64,000 nucleotides of DNA, taken from the NCBI RefSeq assembly GCF_037126465.1, contig NC_088202.1:124634123-124698122 (forward strand). Direction: 5' to 3'. The notes beneath the pieces were generated by a model. It did no database searches. It had not been told where the DNA came from and saw only the letters and a list, made by a program, of their open reading frames with translations. This DNA comes from Ornithodoros turicata. Lineage: Eukaryota; Arthropoda; Arachnida; Ixodida; Argasidae. Every line of letters begins with the position of its first letter. Position 1 is the stretch's first letter. The position numbers were made by a program, and so were the translations under genes. Shown here piece by piece: positions 47,017 to 57,860 of the stretch.

Positions 47017-47798
47017 TACGTGTACACCAAAGTACACATCCAAAGAGCGGGTAGTATGCTAACAACTTGCTCATGCGTTATCTGATGCAAAATTAACTGG
47101 AGGGCCGTACCGCGTATGCTGACAGGAGCCATCATTTATCAGGTGTTAAGAGTTGATACGGCGTGTCTTCTTATACGCAATGACGAACATTGTGACACAT
47201 TTTATGTGTTGTTTGGAATGATTTGATCGACGGCGAGAGGGGCTTCGCATCGATTGATTTTCCGTTCAGCAGCAGAAGCACTCTTGCGGGGAATCGAAAA
47301 AAAAAAAACAACAAAAAAAAAACTGCTAAAGCAAGAGGAAGAAATACAACTAAGATATATATTTGAAAGAGGCTACGTTATCGAGGCGACCATGCTCCTC
47401 GTCCTGTCCTCTGCTGCTGAGTCTTAATGGTCCCATTAAAAGATCCCATTCTGTTTTAGAGACTTAGAGCAGAAAACGAAGGTAGAAATGCTTCTAGAAA
47501 AACTCTCTACCGACGCAGCTGTCTTATAGTAACGTGCTTTCGTTAAGTGAGAGCGCATATTGGACGCCTAAAAGCTTTAGCGTGTCTGTCGCTTAATACT
47601 ATAGCGGTATGTTTTAGCTTTTAAGACAAGCCTCCTAAGCAGACGTATATAAAGAAAAACGTGCTTCTGGAAAGTTGACATTGAGGCATCTTCACTGGCA
47701 CCCCTTCCCGCTTGTGTACGCGTACTTGCTTATTGTGTGCTCTGCTCCAGATAACTTTGCTTCATTGTTGTATGTCAACAACGTGGTGCTGGTAGCTA
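47017..47798. other. No recognised gene
   Basis: A-rich run at about 47299-47322. Confidence 0.4.
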
Positions 47799-48225
47799 CA
47801 CTCTAAGAAAAAAAAGGGGACTAAACCGGGAAGTAATTGCAGCTTCTAGTCTCCTAGGCTGCCAATTACTCCCCTTTTTAGTCCCTAACCCCCTTAACAT
47901 TTACTCCCCAGGACTACCAAATTGCCACTGAACTTCGCGAATTGTCTTCCGAATGCCACAGTCTACGCAAATATGTGCTCTTGGTCAATTTTGATGGCAT
48001 AAAGCTCAGCCAACATAGCAACTTTCCACCCACACAGAGTAAGAAAAAGTTAGCGCTTCTTTCTTCGCAAATTGTGCTTTAAGTATGTCGCAAGATTTTA
48101 TATCACTCGATATATCACGGTTGACTGTCTGATTCGAAGTTTTTTCATGCATGCACACGGATTATGTTCTTGGGACTCTTAGAACAGAGCGTGAAATGCA
48201 GTCTCCACTCAGTGACATTGGTTTA
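47799..48225. mobile_element. CACTCTWA-terminus element, truncated copy in inverse orientation
   Basis: Starts CACTCTAAGAAAAAAAAGG and follows the complement of 40631 down to about 40204. The other end, about 100 bases, is missing where a GTAACGCGTTAC-type sequence begins. Confidence 0.75.
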
Positions 48226-48235
48226 CTGCCATAGG

Positions 48236-48400
48236 TGGGGAAGTTACTTTTATTTGTAGTGCGCTACCGTTACTCACTACTTTTTCAAAATGTAACGCGT
48301 TACGGTATTCGTTACTGTTGCGGTAGTAGGTAACGCGTTACTAACGCCGTTACTTCTGATAAGTAATGCCGTTACTTTTGCATTACTTCATGTGGTTTTC
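48236..48400. repeat. GTAACGCGTTAC repeat, probable hAT-like end
   Basis: GGTGGGGAAGTTACTTTT followed by several GTAACGCGTTAC and CGTTACTT units. This resembles a transposon subterminal region; no second end found. Confidence 0.45.
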
Positions 48401-50509
48401 CTTATAACATGTACCATTTTTGGTTGAGTCACTTAAGTGCATTCCGCAAATCAATACAAGCAATGTTGGGCACAAGCAAGGGTCACGCATGAACACAACT
48501 TACACGTACGATTCATTGCAACGCAGAAGTAGTTGATGTTCGAAATTTACGTCTGGAAGCTTCGCCCGTAGGGCTGAGAGGACGCCTAATGGCCAGTGAG
48601 TGCTCCTTGTCAAGGTTGATAGAGACGGTGACCTTTTATCTCACATAGTAAAAATCCAAACAGCCAATCCCGTGGTACTTTGTTACTTGTTCAGATGGTA
48701 GAGGCTATTTTTCTGCACCTTTTGCCCCATTCGTCTGAAAAAACACCAGAGGGAGTGAAAAACATAGGTGGTAAACAAAGGTGACATCTCAACCAGGGTA
48801 TAGGTCAATAACCCTTCTTTTGCGTTCTTTGTGGCCGCGATGTGACCTTAATTCTTGTGATTGTTGAAGATAAACAGAAAAAAATCGGGGATTTTCCCGG
48901 ATTCTGCAGGCACGCTCCTCGCTCTAGCTTTCAAGTTTAGACGATGAAGCAATGTTCCCGAACACGCAGTAATGCATAACGGGGGATCGCTCATGGTCAT
49001 GGTTGTATCGTGACGCAAAACACGGAGTTATTGCTATGGCATCTGAGCACGACAAGGCGATGCTCGCGAGTGGCGTTATCGCTCCACTTAGCCCAGAAAG
49101 GCGGTTAGACGAACATTCATGTTGTGGTTGATTCGAGATGCGTGGTTGGGATTTTCTGTTGATATTATGCAATTTCTAGTTTGTCGGATTTTTCGTGGTT
49201 GTTTCTTAATCTGCTGTAAAGATATAGTTCATGTTCACAAACATGCTAAATAACGCACATGTCTCACAGAAACTATGGCGACCCGGAACATAGCTGTGCG
49301 TTCCTTGCAGACACACGTACCACCGTGACGCTCAGCAGCTCCTCAGCAGCTCTTCACTGAAGTTCGCTGTCGTTTGCTATAAGGTAAGTGGGTCACAGAA
49401 AACAGAAGCAACATAAAACAACTGGAATCCAGTTGTTTTCTGTTATACACGAGGAGGGCGCACACAGTTGATGGTCCCATTATCAAATCACGTCTATAGA
49501 TGCAGTTGGTTTTCGAAGACGTTGCATCGTGATGAGCTGGTCGGCTCAGAAAATTCCCTTTATTCCTCCCATAATTTTACTTCCTTGCGTAACTGAGTGA
49601 TAATTCGTCTTTGAGTCTGTTCCTAATAATAAAGTCGAAACTGGACATTCCACGAGTTCTGTAGCTTACCAAGGGAGCCAAAGTTCGTGCTAGCATTGAC
49701 GTTGCCGCAAAGAAGAGTGGGTGGTATTCCGAGGAATCTGGGTGTAGTTGTAGCGATCCTCGAGCCCAGGCGACACCATGGCAGAGGTCGTCGTTACGTG
49801 CGCTGCCATTTGCACCACAGGACTTCTTTGAACCCCGCGAGATCGCGCAGCCGCGTATCCCCTGGTATCTGTCACCACTTTGTATCAGTAACATAACTAC
49901 GGTATAGGCAATTTCGTCATCTTTGCCCCACTCGAGCTACTATGCAGTATGTTCATAGTTGGTCTTGGGTTGCGAGTTTGTGACGTCACAGGGCGCAGCG
50001 AGGAAGAGAAGGGCACGATCGCGATGGAGCTGAGAAGCGAAATGAACGAAGGTTCCGACCTTTTCTTTTTTTCTTTTTCTTTCCTTCTCTTAAATGGCTG
50101 TGTACAGCCTGTTACAGCTCCTGGACGTGCGAGCGTGAAGTCTGTGCACAGTTGTGGCTGGTGCCATCGGTGGCATGGAGTACAATAAAACTGCACAGTA
50201 CGCCACATACCCAGCACATTCGTTTTGACATTTATTTCATATGACGTAGCTACGTTCTGGTTTCTGTTCCTTGTTAGGACGAGTTTTACTTTCACGGCAG
50301 TTTTGGTAATGAATATCTTCTGTGCGCCGTCAGAACAACTTTATATACATGAGTAAAATATTGAGAAATTATCCTGAAGAAAGCCACTGACATAAAATCG
50401 TCAGAAACATACAGAAGGTTGCAATGAAGAGGGATAGTGAGAAAGACGAAAAAGATCCTGAAGGGTATACTTTAAAAAACCAACGAAAAAGAGTAAGATA
50501 ATAATGGTA
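48401..50509. other. No recognised gene
   Basis: Overlapping frames at 49577-49896 on both strands lack family resemblance. Confidence 0.35.
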
Positions 50510-50750
50510 CCGTCATGCTACATGTAAGGTTTGTCTGCTCAGTGTGGCGACATGTTGCACGCGCCGCAAGGTAGGACTGCGGATAATTTGGGCCACCTGG
50601 GGTTCCATTGACGTGCGCCGGACATCTCCGGCACACTGTACTGGAAGCAGTGTTTACCTCCCCCACGTTGCTACCGCACTTGGTCGGGATCGAACCCACG
50701 ATCTTGAGCTCAGCAAGCCAGCACGTTACCGACTGAGCTACCGAGGACGG
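50510..50750 (-). mobile_element. tRNA-derived SINE, family C
   Basis: Minus strand: GGTAGCTCAGTCGGTAACG (box A, about 50725-50743), GGGTTCGATCCC (box B, 50686-50697), then a body with GGTAGCAACGTGGGGGAGG. It ends GGTACCGTC at 50505, the complement of GACGGTAC at the head. Confidence 0.75.
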
Positions 50751-50760
50751 TACAAAAAAA

Positions 50761-52425
50761 AAATCAAGGGAAAAAAATGGTAAAGGAGCAAGAAATATGT
50801 AGTGAATTTACATTGCCCAGGCTGCCGTTGGTTTTCTTGTCCCTCCATGTTTATTTTCTGTCGATATCCCACAAAGCTGCAAACTGCAACATTGTCTTTG
50901 CTACAGCACAATACTTCTTCCTCACACCGTCATCGGAACTAGGCGACGCACGCCCCTTCTGCTCTACCCCCTCCTGGGCTCTCCGTTTGAAAACAATCCC
51001 GCCATTTCGCCTTGGTTATTGTAGTGAAATCATCGGTGATTGAACGATGCCGGCGCAGCACGCTGCGTTAGGACGTTCCAATTAGCATAGACCAGCGGAA
51101 TGACTGACTCCTTGAGGTTTTGAACTCTCTTCGCTAAACAAAATTGCTGAAATGTGTATGCTTAGCTGTAAGATGTTCGGAGCGGGATTGAAGAATGTTG
51201 GGAACGAAGAAGCAACGCCATCACGCGACGCCCATTTAATCTCAAGAGTTGCACCCACGTGGGCTTATCTCCAACCATCCCCGGGGACCGCTCGAGGGAG
51301 CGCTTCTTGAGCTGAAAATGGTGGATTGTGCAAGCGTGCATGAGCGGCTTCGTTGAAACTACGTTGTAGTTCGTCGCCATAAAAAATAAGAATTAAGTTA
51401 GATCTGCCTCAAGGGCGGCGGGGGGGGGGGAGGCAAGGGGGACAGTTGCCTCTCTCCTGAAGCCAGGTAAGGTAAGGTGAAGACAAGTAATGTTTCTGGG
51501 TCAAGACAATGCAGTTGCGCGCGCAGTCGAGGCACGGAATGCAGATCCCGTTCCCCCCCCCCCCCCCACACACACACATACACCGGAAAAAAATTCCAGC
51601 GGCGACCGTGAACACAGTTAATCCTCAGCAGCCCATTCTTCATCTTTGCAATGCCTCATTTGAAATAAAGCTGTCTGTAACGCCAGAAACGGATCCATAA
51701 CCACATAAGCGAAAGAACCTCACATGGACTCTCGTTTTATGCGGACGTAAAATTTATCTCAACTGTATGCCCCGTGTTACAGCCCTTCAACTGGGCGAAC
51801 GCGTGCGGCGTGTATGGAGACATAAACTCGTAATAAAGGTATCCTTTATAACTAACCCTCTCCGTTCCCTGCCCCCGGTTTGTGGCATTCCACCAGGCTG
51901 CATAAAACTCGTTCACCCTTTAACTATGTCCAGGACAATGGAGGCCTGCAAGAAATTGTAACTTCCTGTGTTTCATGCACGTATCTGTCCCTCGTGCAGG
52001 GATGCCATTCTCCTAGTTGCGAAGGGAAACCGGTGAGCTTCCGGGTCTTTCGAGGTACGCGAGAGTTATTATGCCTCGTGCAGAACGTTGTGGGCTTGGA
52101 CGGGTACTTCCGTTGAGCTGCTGTAAAGTTTCTGGCAGAAGCTTTGTTATCTTGATCTAGCCGCCTTTTACATGCTCACAGTGAAATTGCAAGGTTTTAC
52201 GAACTAAGCCCTGGAGGATGTTCGTATTAGAGAGTCTATACCATAAAGGCGACTGGATGTCTTTCACATGACATTTCCCTTCAATTAAAAGTAATTTCAA
52301 ATTGCGCAATCAGAAAAATGCTACTGTGAAGGGGGTGCTGAGAACATTCGGTCGACGAGGAGATGGCTCTCAGAGACCTCGTATGACGTCAGGAAAGAAG
52401 ATTCTAAATTAAGCTACTGCGTGTA
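50761..52425. other. No recognised gene; G- and C-runs
   Basis: Low-complexity G (51420-51431) and C plus CA (51553-51580) tracts. Confidence 0.4.
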
Positions 52426-52500
52426 ATGGGTAGGTATATGGAGCACTTCACTGTCGATCACGAGGTGTGTGTTCGATTCCCGCGATTCCCTGGCTTTTTC
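52426..52500 (+). mobile_element. tRNA-like SINE head (family E)
   Basis: Box A-like GGGTAGGTATATGGAGC and box B GTGTTCGATTCCCG (about 52469-52482). Body not matched elsewhere in the window. Confidence 0.45.
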
Positions 52501-52689
52501 GACGACCGCCCTATTTCAGTGTGCAATGATGGTCCCGTGGTGGGCCAAAATGATGCTAACAGAGCGATGCCAACCGTGTGTCTTCTAGTTCCTTTACATA
52601 CCACCGTCGTGGAAAGAGAGGAAGGCAGAAAGAGAGAAAGAACTTCGTATGTAACAATCTTTGAGAAGTTGCCTATGATGCTCTTTCTG

Positions 52690-53301
52690 CACTCTTAATT
52701 CGGAGACGCCATTTCAGCGTTAACATCATAGGCCTTTTGTAACGCTGAGCTCCAGCGTCACATGGTGACGCGTATTAATGTGACGCTTCTTAGGCGGCGA
52801 AATGATTATACTTTTTTTAACGCCGTTGAGAACGCTTGGACGCCATGACGCCGTATCAGCGTCCCAGTTCCGACGCGTATAACGCGCCATAAGCGTCGGT
52901 TGACCTCACTCGACTCCCCGCCACGGTGTGCGGCAGGGGGCGGGACGCCAATACATTCCGGTTACAACATGGAAAAACGTTTGAAGATTAAATGGCTGGA
53001 ACGCGAGCGCGCCAGACCCAGGCTGTTTTGCGTCTGTTGCTCACCTTTGCAGTCCCGAAAGAGACGCCTTACGTGACTGCGATGATCTAGGCGTCTCATA
53101 TGGCTTCTCTTCGGCGTCACATGCCGGTGTCCCGAAGCGTCACATATCGTTTCCCCCCTTCGCCACATGTTAATGACTATTCGATCCAATACTATTCACG
53201 AGGCTGTGACGCTTAGATCAGAATCTAGTTCAGCGTTTTAAACCAGAAAGACGCATACACAAGGCGTCACACGCGTTTTCGGCGTCTCCAAATTAAGAGT
53301 G
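52690..53301. mobile_element. CACTCTWA-terminus element rich in GACGC motifs
   Basis: Ends CACTCTTAATTCGGAGACGC and GCGTCTCCAAATTAAGAGTG. About 18 GACGC/GCGTC motifs on both strands are spread through 612 bases, many as AGCGTCAC or GTGACGC. Non-coding. Confidence 0.75.
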
Positions 53302-53666
53302 TACAGACGTTAGCACTATAGTGCGGGACGGTGGCGGGATCTCACTGCACAAATGAATTACTAGTAGTCCCGAGGACGACACTATATTTCAACCTTTCAT
53401 CCCTTCTTGTCATCTCATCTCATCTCGGCCTTAGTCGTGACGCTGACCACATGAGCGGGACCAATAACGGCAGGCCGCCATCACCACCACCACCATGATG
53501 GCTCAGTGCAGACGTACGTTATGACAAAAACCTTGTAGATGACTACAAAACTATTGGGAAAGACATATAAAAATATATATATATATATGTCGTTCCCAAT
53601 AGTTTTAAATTTCTGTGAACATCTTGTTGAGTTCCTTTTGAGTCGACAGAAACTCATGAATTGGAT
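53302..53666. other. AT microsatellite in a small palindrome; otherwise unrecognised
   Basis: AAACTATTGGGAA (about 53547) and TTCCCAATAGTTT (53593-53606) flank an (AT)n run at 53570-53588. Confidence 0.5.
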
Positions 53667-53825
53667 TACGAGGGGTGTTCAAGTCAAACCTGAACTTTCT
53701 GTCGCCTGAGTGTACAAATGGCTCGCGCTACTTCTTTTTCGTCATTTTCACACGCGACAGTCACCACGCGTTCACCACGTGGTGGTCCAAAGTTCGTGCA
53801 AAACAGAAGACACGTGCTGGGCAAG

Positions 53826-55118
53826 ATGGCCGACAACGAGGTGAGCGCGCACCTCGAACATCGAATTGTCATGAAATTTCTCGTGAATGAAGGCGTAAAG
53901 TCATCTGAAATTCACAGAAGACTTCAGGCTCAGTATGGCCATGACACACTTAGCCGCAGCAAAGCGTTTGAGTTGTGCAAACGGTTCCGAGGAGGCCGTA
54001 CATCAGTGCAGGATGATCCCGGCCGGGGCCGGCTCAGAGCCCAGTGTCAGAGTTCCTGAGAACATCCAACTTGTGGAGCGCCTGATCCTTAAGGACCGAC
54101 GGATAACATGTCTCGAACTGGCTCGAAAGACGGACCTTTCTGTGGGAACGTTGAACACTCTCATTCATGAACACCTCCAGTTACGGCAAGTTACTTCCCA
54201 TTGGGTCCCGAGGCAGCTCTCCGTGTTTGACCGGCAGAGTAGACTGGAAATCTCCCAAGAGCTAAGGTACCGTTTCGACACTGATGGAAGGCTGTTCCTT
54301 GATCATCACGTGCGATGAAGCGTAGGTGCACCATTTCACTCCTGAGTCTAAACGCTCATCAAAACAGCGGAAGCATCCGTGCTCGTCAGCTGCAGCTCCC
54401 AAGAAGTTCCAAAGCACCCCGTCTGCGGGTAAGGACATGGCCACGGTTTTCAGGGACAAGGCTGGTGTTGTTCATGTTGATTTTCTGCCCAGTGGTACCA
54501 CCATCAATAGTAGTACAGTGCTGGACAAAAGTTTACGGAACACGCCTCTGAGCATTTCTTCCTCCAAGTGACATGTCAGCAGCGAATGGGACCGTACGGA
54601 CTTACAGACATCTGCTTGGGTAACCCAGTCACCTGTTTGCAAGCCCGTACGATACCATTCGCTGCTAGCGTGTCACTGTGAAGAAGGCATGCGCAAGAGC
54701 GTGTTCCGTAAACTTTTGTCCAGCACTGTACATATATTACTGCTAGGTTGTCAGGGACGTGCATAAGGCGCTGAAGCAAAAGCGGCCGGGCCTCATCACC
54801 AAAGGAGTCCCCCTTCTACAGGACAATGCACGCCCGCATACCGCGCACCTCACGACACGCACCTCACAGGAACTTGGCTGGGAGTTGCTGCCACATCCCC
54901 CTTACAGTCCAGACCTCGCCCCCAGCGATTTCCATGTCTTCGGGCCACTGAAGGCATTCCTTGGGGGCCCCCATTTCAGCTGCGACAACGAGGTTAATAA
55001 TGCGGTCTGACCATGATTGCTACACTCCGGTAAGGATTTCTACGCTGCTGGCATCAAAGCCCTCCTGAAACGCTGGGACAAGTGCATTAGTGCAGCTGGA
55101 GATTACGTTGAAAAATGA
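53826..55118 (+). pseudogene. Mariner transposase (DD34D), broken
   Basis: DNA-cutting transposase of the mariner family. Start MADNEVSAHLEHR at 53826; N-terminal helix-turn-helix region to about residue 75. Catalytic residues visible: TCDE (first Asp, about 54314), LLQDNARPH (second), YSPDLAPSDFH (third; D34D spacing), end GDYVEK at 55116. Breaks: a frameshift near 54050, another before 54300, a stop directly after the TCDEA motif (54323-54325), a Tc-type MITE at 54516-54728, and a stop near 55008. All three Asp codons survive, so decay looks fairly recent. No activity possible from this copy. Confidence 0.92.
54516..54728. mobile_element. Tc1-type MITE nested in the mariner
   Basis: Ends CAGTGCTGGACAAAAGTTTA and complement, flanked by TA (54514-54515, 54729-54730). 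Removing it and one TA rejoins the mariner sequence. 213 bases. Confidence 0.9.
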
Positions 55119-55198
55119 AACTAATCTCTCGCCTGTAAATTCATTTTACTTTTGCGAAAAATGAAAAGTCCTGGTTTGACTTGAACACCCCTCGTAGT

Positions 55199-55402
55199 TC
55201 AAAAAGAACTCAAGAGAAATTTTATTCCACAATGCTCAATAGAGACGCTTATCAGAGTTGCTGTTGCTTTTCTGCTTCGCTTTAACAGTACTCAGATGGC
55301 TCAAAAAGAACTCAATATAATTTTTATTGCACAATTCTCAATACACACTCTATTGCAGAGCTACTGTTGCTTTTCTGTTGAGCTTTAACAGTGTTGGTCC
55401 AC
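55199..55402 (+). repeat. Tandem duplication, two units of about 102 bases
   Basis: Units start TCAAAAAGAACTCAA at 55199 and 55301 and share TTTTATT, CACAAT, CTCAATA, GTTGCTTTTCTG and GCTTTAACAGT blocks. Abuts the mariner's right TA. Confidence 0.75.
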
Positions 55403-55469
55403 GGCCGCTCGATAGCTCCTCGAAGCCGAGAGAGCGATCGAGGGGCTGTGGTTGATCCCTCATGAAAAC

Positions 55470-55640
55470 TGTTATGGAAATTCTGTTGAAATCCTGTTGA
55501 ACTGCCTCAATATAGCCTATAAACTTTGCCGGGAAACCCCCCAGAATTCCTATTGCAGGAGCTGTTATTGATAGGTGTTGAAAATTGGCCACCGCGTACG
55601 TCTTGGAATTCTATTGAGGTCCTGCGGTATAAAAGTGTAT
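55470..55640 (-). repeat. Inverted dispersed repeat, copy 1
   Basis: Its complement matches 57690-57860: GGCCAATTTTCAACA, TCAATA, GCTATATTGAG/CCACATTGAGACAG, TTTCAA, ATAACAGTTT in order. Confidence 0.65.
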
Positions 55641-55724
55641 TGGATTTTTATTAAACCTGCGTTGAAAAGCAACACGTGTCCATCACTATGGGCAAACGTG
55701 TAGAATCGTCGAGGAAAATTCTGG

Positions 55725-56331
55725 ACAACCACAATAACAAATAAATTAATGATAATGAATGGGGAAATTCGCCACATAAAGTGCGGCCCACTACCCCAAG
55801 GCACAGTGGACAGGATGAGATGTGTCCTGATGATGAGGTGATGAACGATGCTAAATAGGGGTCGATAGTCAGTGGAGTTAGTAAGACATCAGAACGGTAG
55901 GCAAAACCTCAGCACGCAAAAACACACAGCACACAGGTACGCAGGCACATCATAGGGTAGAGAGGAGAACAGTGTCCCGGAGAAAAATCTTGAAGTACTC
56001 AAGAGCTTGGCGATGGACGATCTGGGTAGACCAAGGGCCGACGATGGTTGGCAATGTGCATGGTGCGGCCGTGATCGATTGCAGGCGTCACTGCAGGAGC
56101 TGCTCTTCGGGAGGTGTAAAGATGGCAGTCGAGGAGCACATGCTTGGCATCCGCCAAAACAGCACAGCGAGAGCGGAGCATAGAGTCGGAGCGGCCAATC
56201 AGATACTTGAAATGGGGGGTGAATGCAACCTCGAGACGAAACCTGTGCACCAGCGAGGAAAAATGGCGAGGCACACGAGAAGGCATGGTGAAGCCACAGT
56301 CAGGGTCCACTTCACGCATCAGAACTCTTGA
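55725..56331 (-). pseudogene. Non-LTR retrotransposon C-terminus and 3'UTR
   Basis: Minus-strand residues VDPDCGFTMPSRVPRHFSSL, then HRFRLEVAFTPHFKYLIGR correspond to the block seen at 18.9 and 31.35 kb, so this is the same superfamily. The Cys/His zinc motif is recognisable only in part (CAVLADAKHVLLDC). The 3'UTR ends with a CCCATTCATTATCATT- and TTGTTATTG-type tail. 5' truncated. Confidence 0.75.
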
Positions 56332-56476
56332 TGGAACAACAACACTCTCAGTGTCATTCGCAATAACCTAATTTGCCAGTGCTTTGAGGACGTCCACCTC
56401 TGAGCATGTAGCATTTGCAGTGAGAAAGTACATGCAGCAGTGGGATTTCTTGAGATGTATTGGCATCAAAATGAAT

Positions 56477-56886
56477 TTTACAGTAAAAGTGTATACGGAT
56501 GAACACACAAAGGATTGACGCCGCAAGCAACGAAAATACTTTTTATCAATAATAGTGAGCGGGCTAGAAAATTGCAGTAACATGATCCGCTTAATTAATA
56601 GTGTCATTAAAAATTCGATTTTGAAATTCGGGAAAAAATCTAAATTCGAAAACATTGCTTTTCGATTTTTGACGTCCTCAGGCATGTTAAGACGACCCCG
56701 AACGAATGATAATGCACTTGCCAATTGATTCATTAATGGGGCACACCATTAAGCGGATCATGTTACTGAAATCATCTAACCCGCACACTACAACTTTTAT
56801 CTCAATAATATTATTGAGATAAAAAGTATGTTTCGTTGCTTGCGGAGTGGATCCTTTACGTCTTCATCCGTACTTTTACTGTGAAA
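56477..56886. mobile_element. Large inverted-repeat element
   Basis: Arms of about 120-140 bases (56477-56594 and 56749-56886) share CAAGCAACGAAA, ACTTTTTATC, GTAACATGATCCGCTTAA and complements. The right arm holds a small extra palindrome (CTCAATAATATTATTGAG). Confidence 0.75.
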
Positions 56887-57000
56887 GTTGCCATGTAGGT
56901 CCACATTGATGTAAATAACCATCTAACTCAGCAAGTTTTACTTTCAATGCAACTCCAAACCAAAAGCAGTTACTAACACAGACGTTACCTAGGTTGATTG

Positions 57001-57157
57001 TAAATACTCCAATCAATTCCTCACTTCCGTGTTGGTTTTATGCGTAATCAAATTGAGCTGAGATACCTCACCCTTCAATTCTGACTCAGCTGCAAGCAGG
57101 ACTCTCGAATTGACGGAAGCTTGTAAGACAAGCAATACGTAGTATATCGACAAAAGG
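57001..57157 (+). repeat. Dispersed repeat, copy 2
   Basis: Homologue of 45958-46108. Confidence 0.6.
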
Positions 57158-57180
57158 GGGAGTGCGCAGACTAACTGGTG

Positions 57181-57297
57181 CGTGATGATGAAAGAACGAA
57201 TAACCGAGAGACACGGAACACGCAAATAAACACGAAGAAACTTTTTCGTGTTTGTTCGCGTGTCCCGTGTCTCTCGGTTATTCGTTATTTCATCACG
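57181..57297. repeat. Palindrome, about 50-base arms
   Basis: CGTGATGATGAAAGAACGAA, then AACCGAGAGACACGG, and their complements around a short AGAAACTTTTTC loop. Likely a deleted MITE. Confidence 0.65.
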
Positions 57298-57689
57298 TAG
57301 TATGTTTTCTCTTAGGAAGGAAATGCTACTGCTGCATATGCCTTTCTAACTGCACATGCTACGTGCCCCCGGGAGTGGACATCCTGAAAGCACTGGCAAG
57401 TTAAGTTATTGCCTATGACACTGAGGATTTTCCTTGATGATCCTACACATGTTCCCATAGTGATGACCACGTGCTGCTCTTCATTGCAGGTTTAATAAAA
57501 AAATCCATACATTTTCATCAGTAGCTCAACAGAATTCCAGGAAGTACGTGATGACCAAGTCTCAATATAGCTGCGGCTATATAAATTCTAGCGTTTTTCA
57601 ACAGAATTTCCAGGTGATAGCCATGTGTTGCTTTTGAACACAGCTTAAACAAAAAAATCTATACGGTTTCACACAACAGGACTCAACAG

Positions 57690-57860
57690 AATTCCAAGTG
57701 GTACGCTGTGGCCAATTTTCAACATCTGTCAATAATATGTCAATAGCTCTGCTAATAGAAGTTCTGAGGCTTTTCAACACAAAAATTATAAGCCACATTG
57801 AGACAGTTCCTCTGAATTTCAATAGAATTTTTATAACAGTTTGCAATAGGGTCATGTTCG
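57690..57860 (+). repeat. Inverted dispersed repeat, copy 2
   Basis: Inverse homologue of 55470-55640. Further CAACAGAATTCCA units occur from 57528. Confidence 0.65.

Larger units (their letters stand above)
53669..55194 (+). mobile_element. Mariner transposon, near complete, inactivated
   Basis: Inverted ends CGAGGGGTGTTCAAGTCAAA and complement (at least 22 bases perfect), flanked by TA (53667-53668, 55195-55196). Without the inner MITE the element is about 1.31 kb, the usual mariner length. Confidence 0.93.

Noticed and set aside
53540..53610. Small palindrome around an AT run as a possible replication origin or attachment site
   Set aside because: More simply a microsatellite within a short inverted repeat; no further support.
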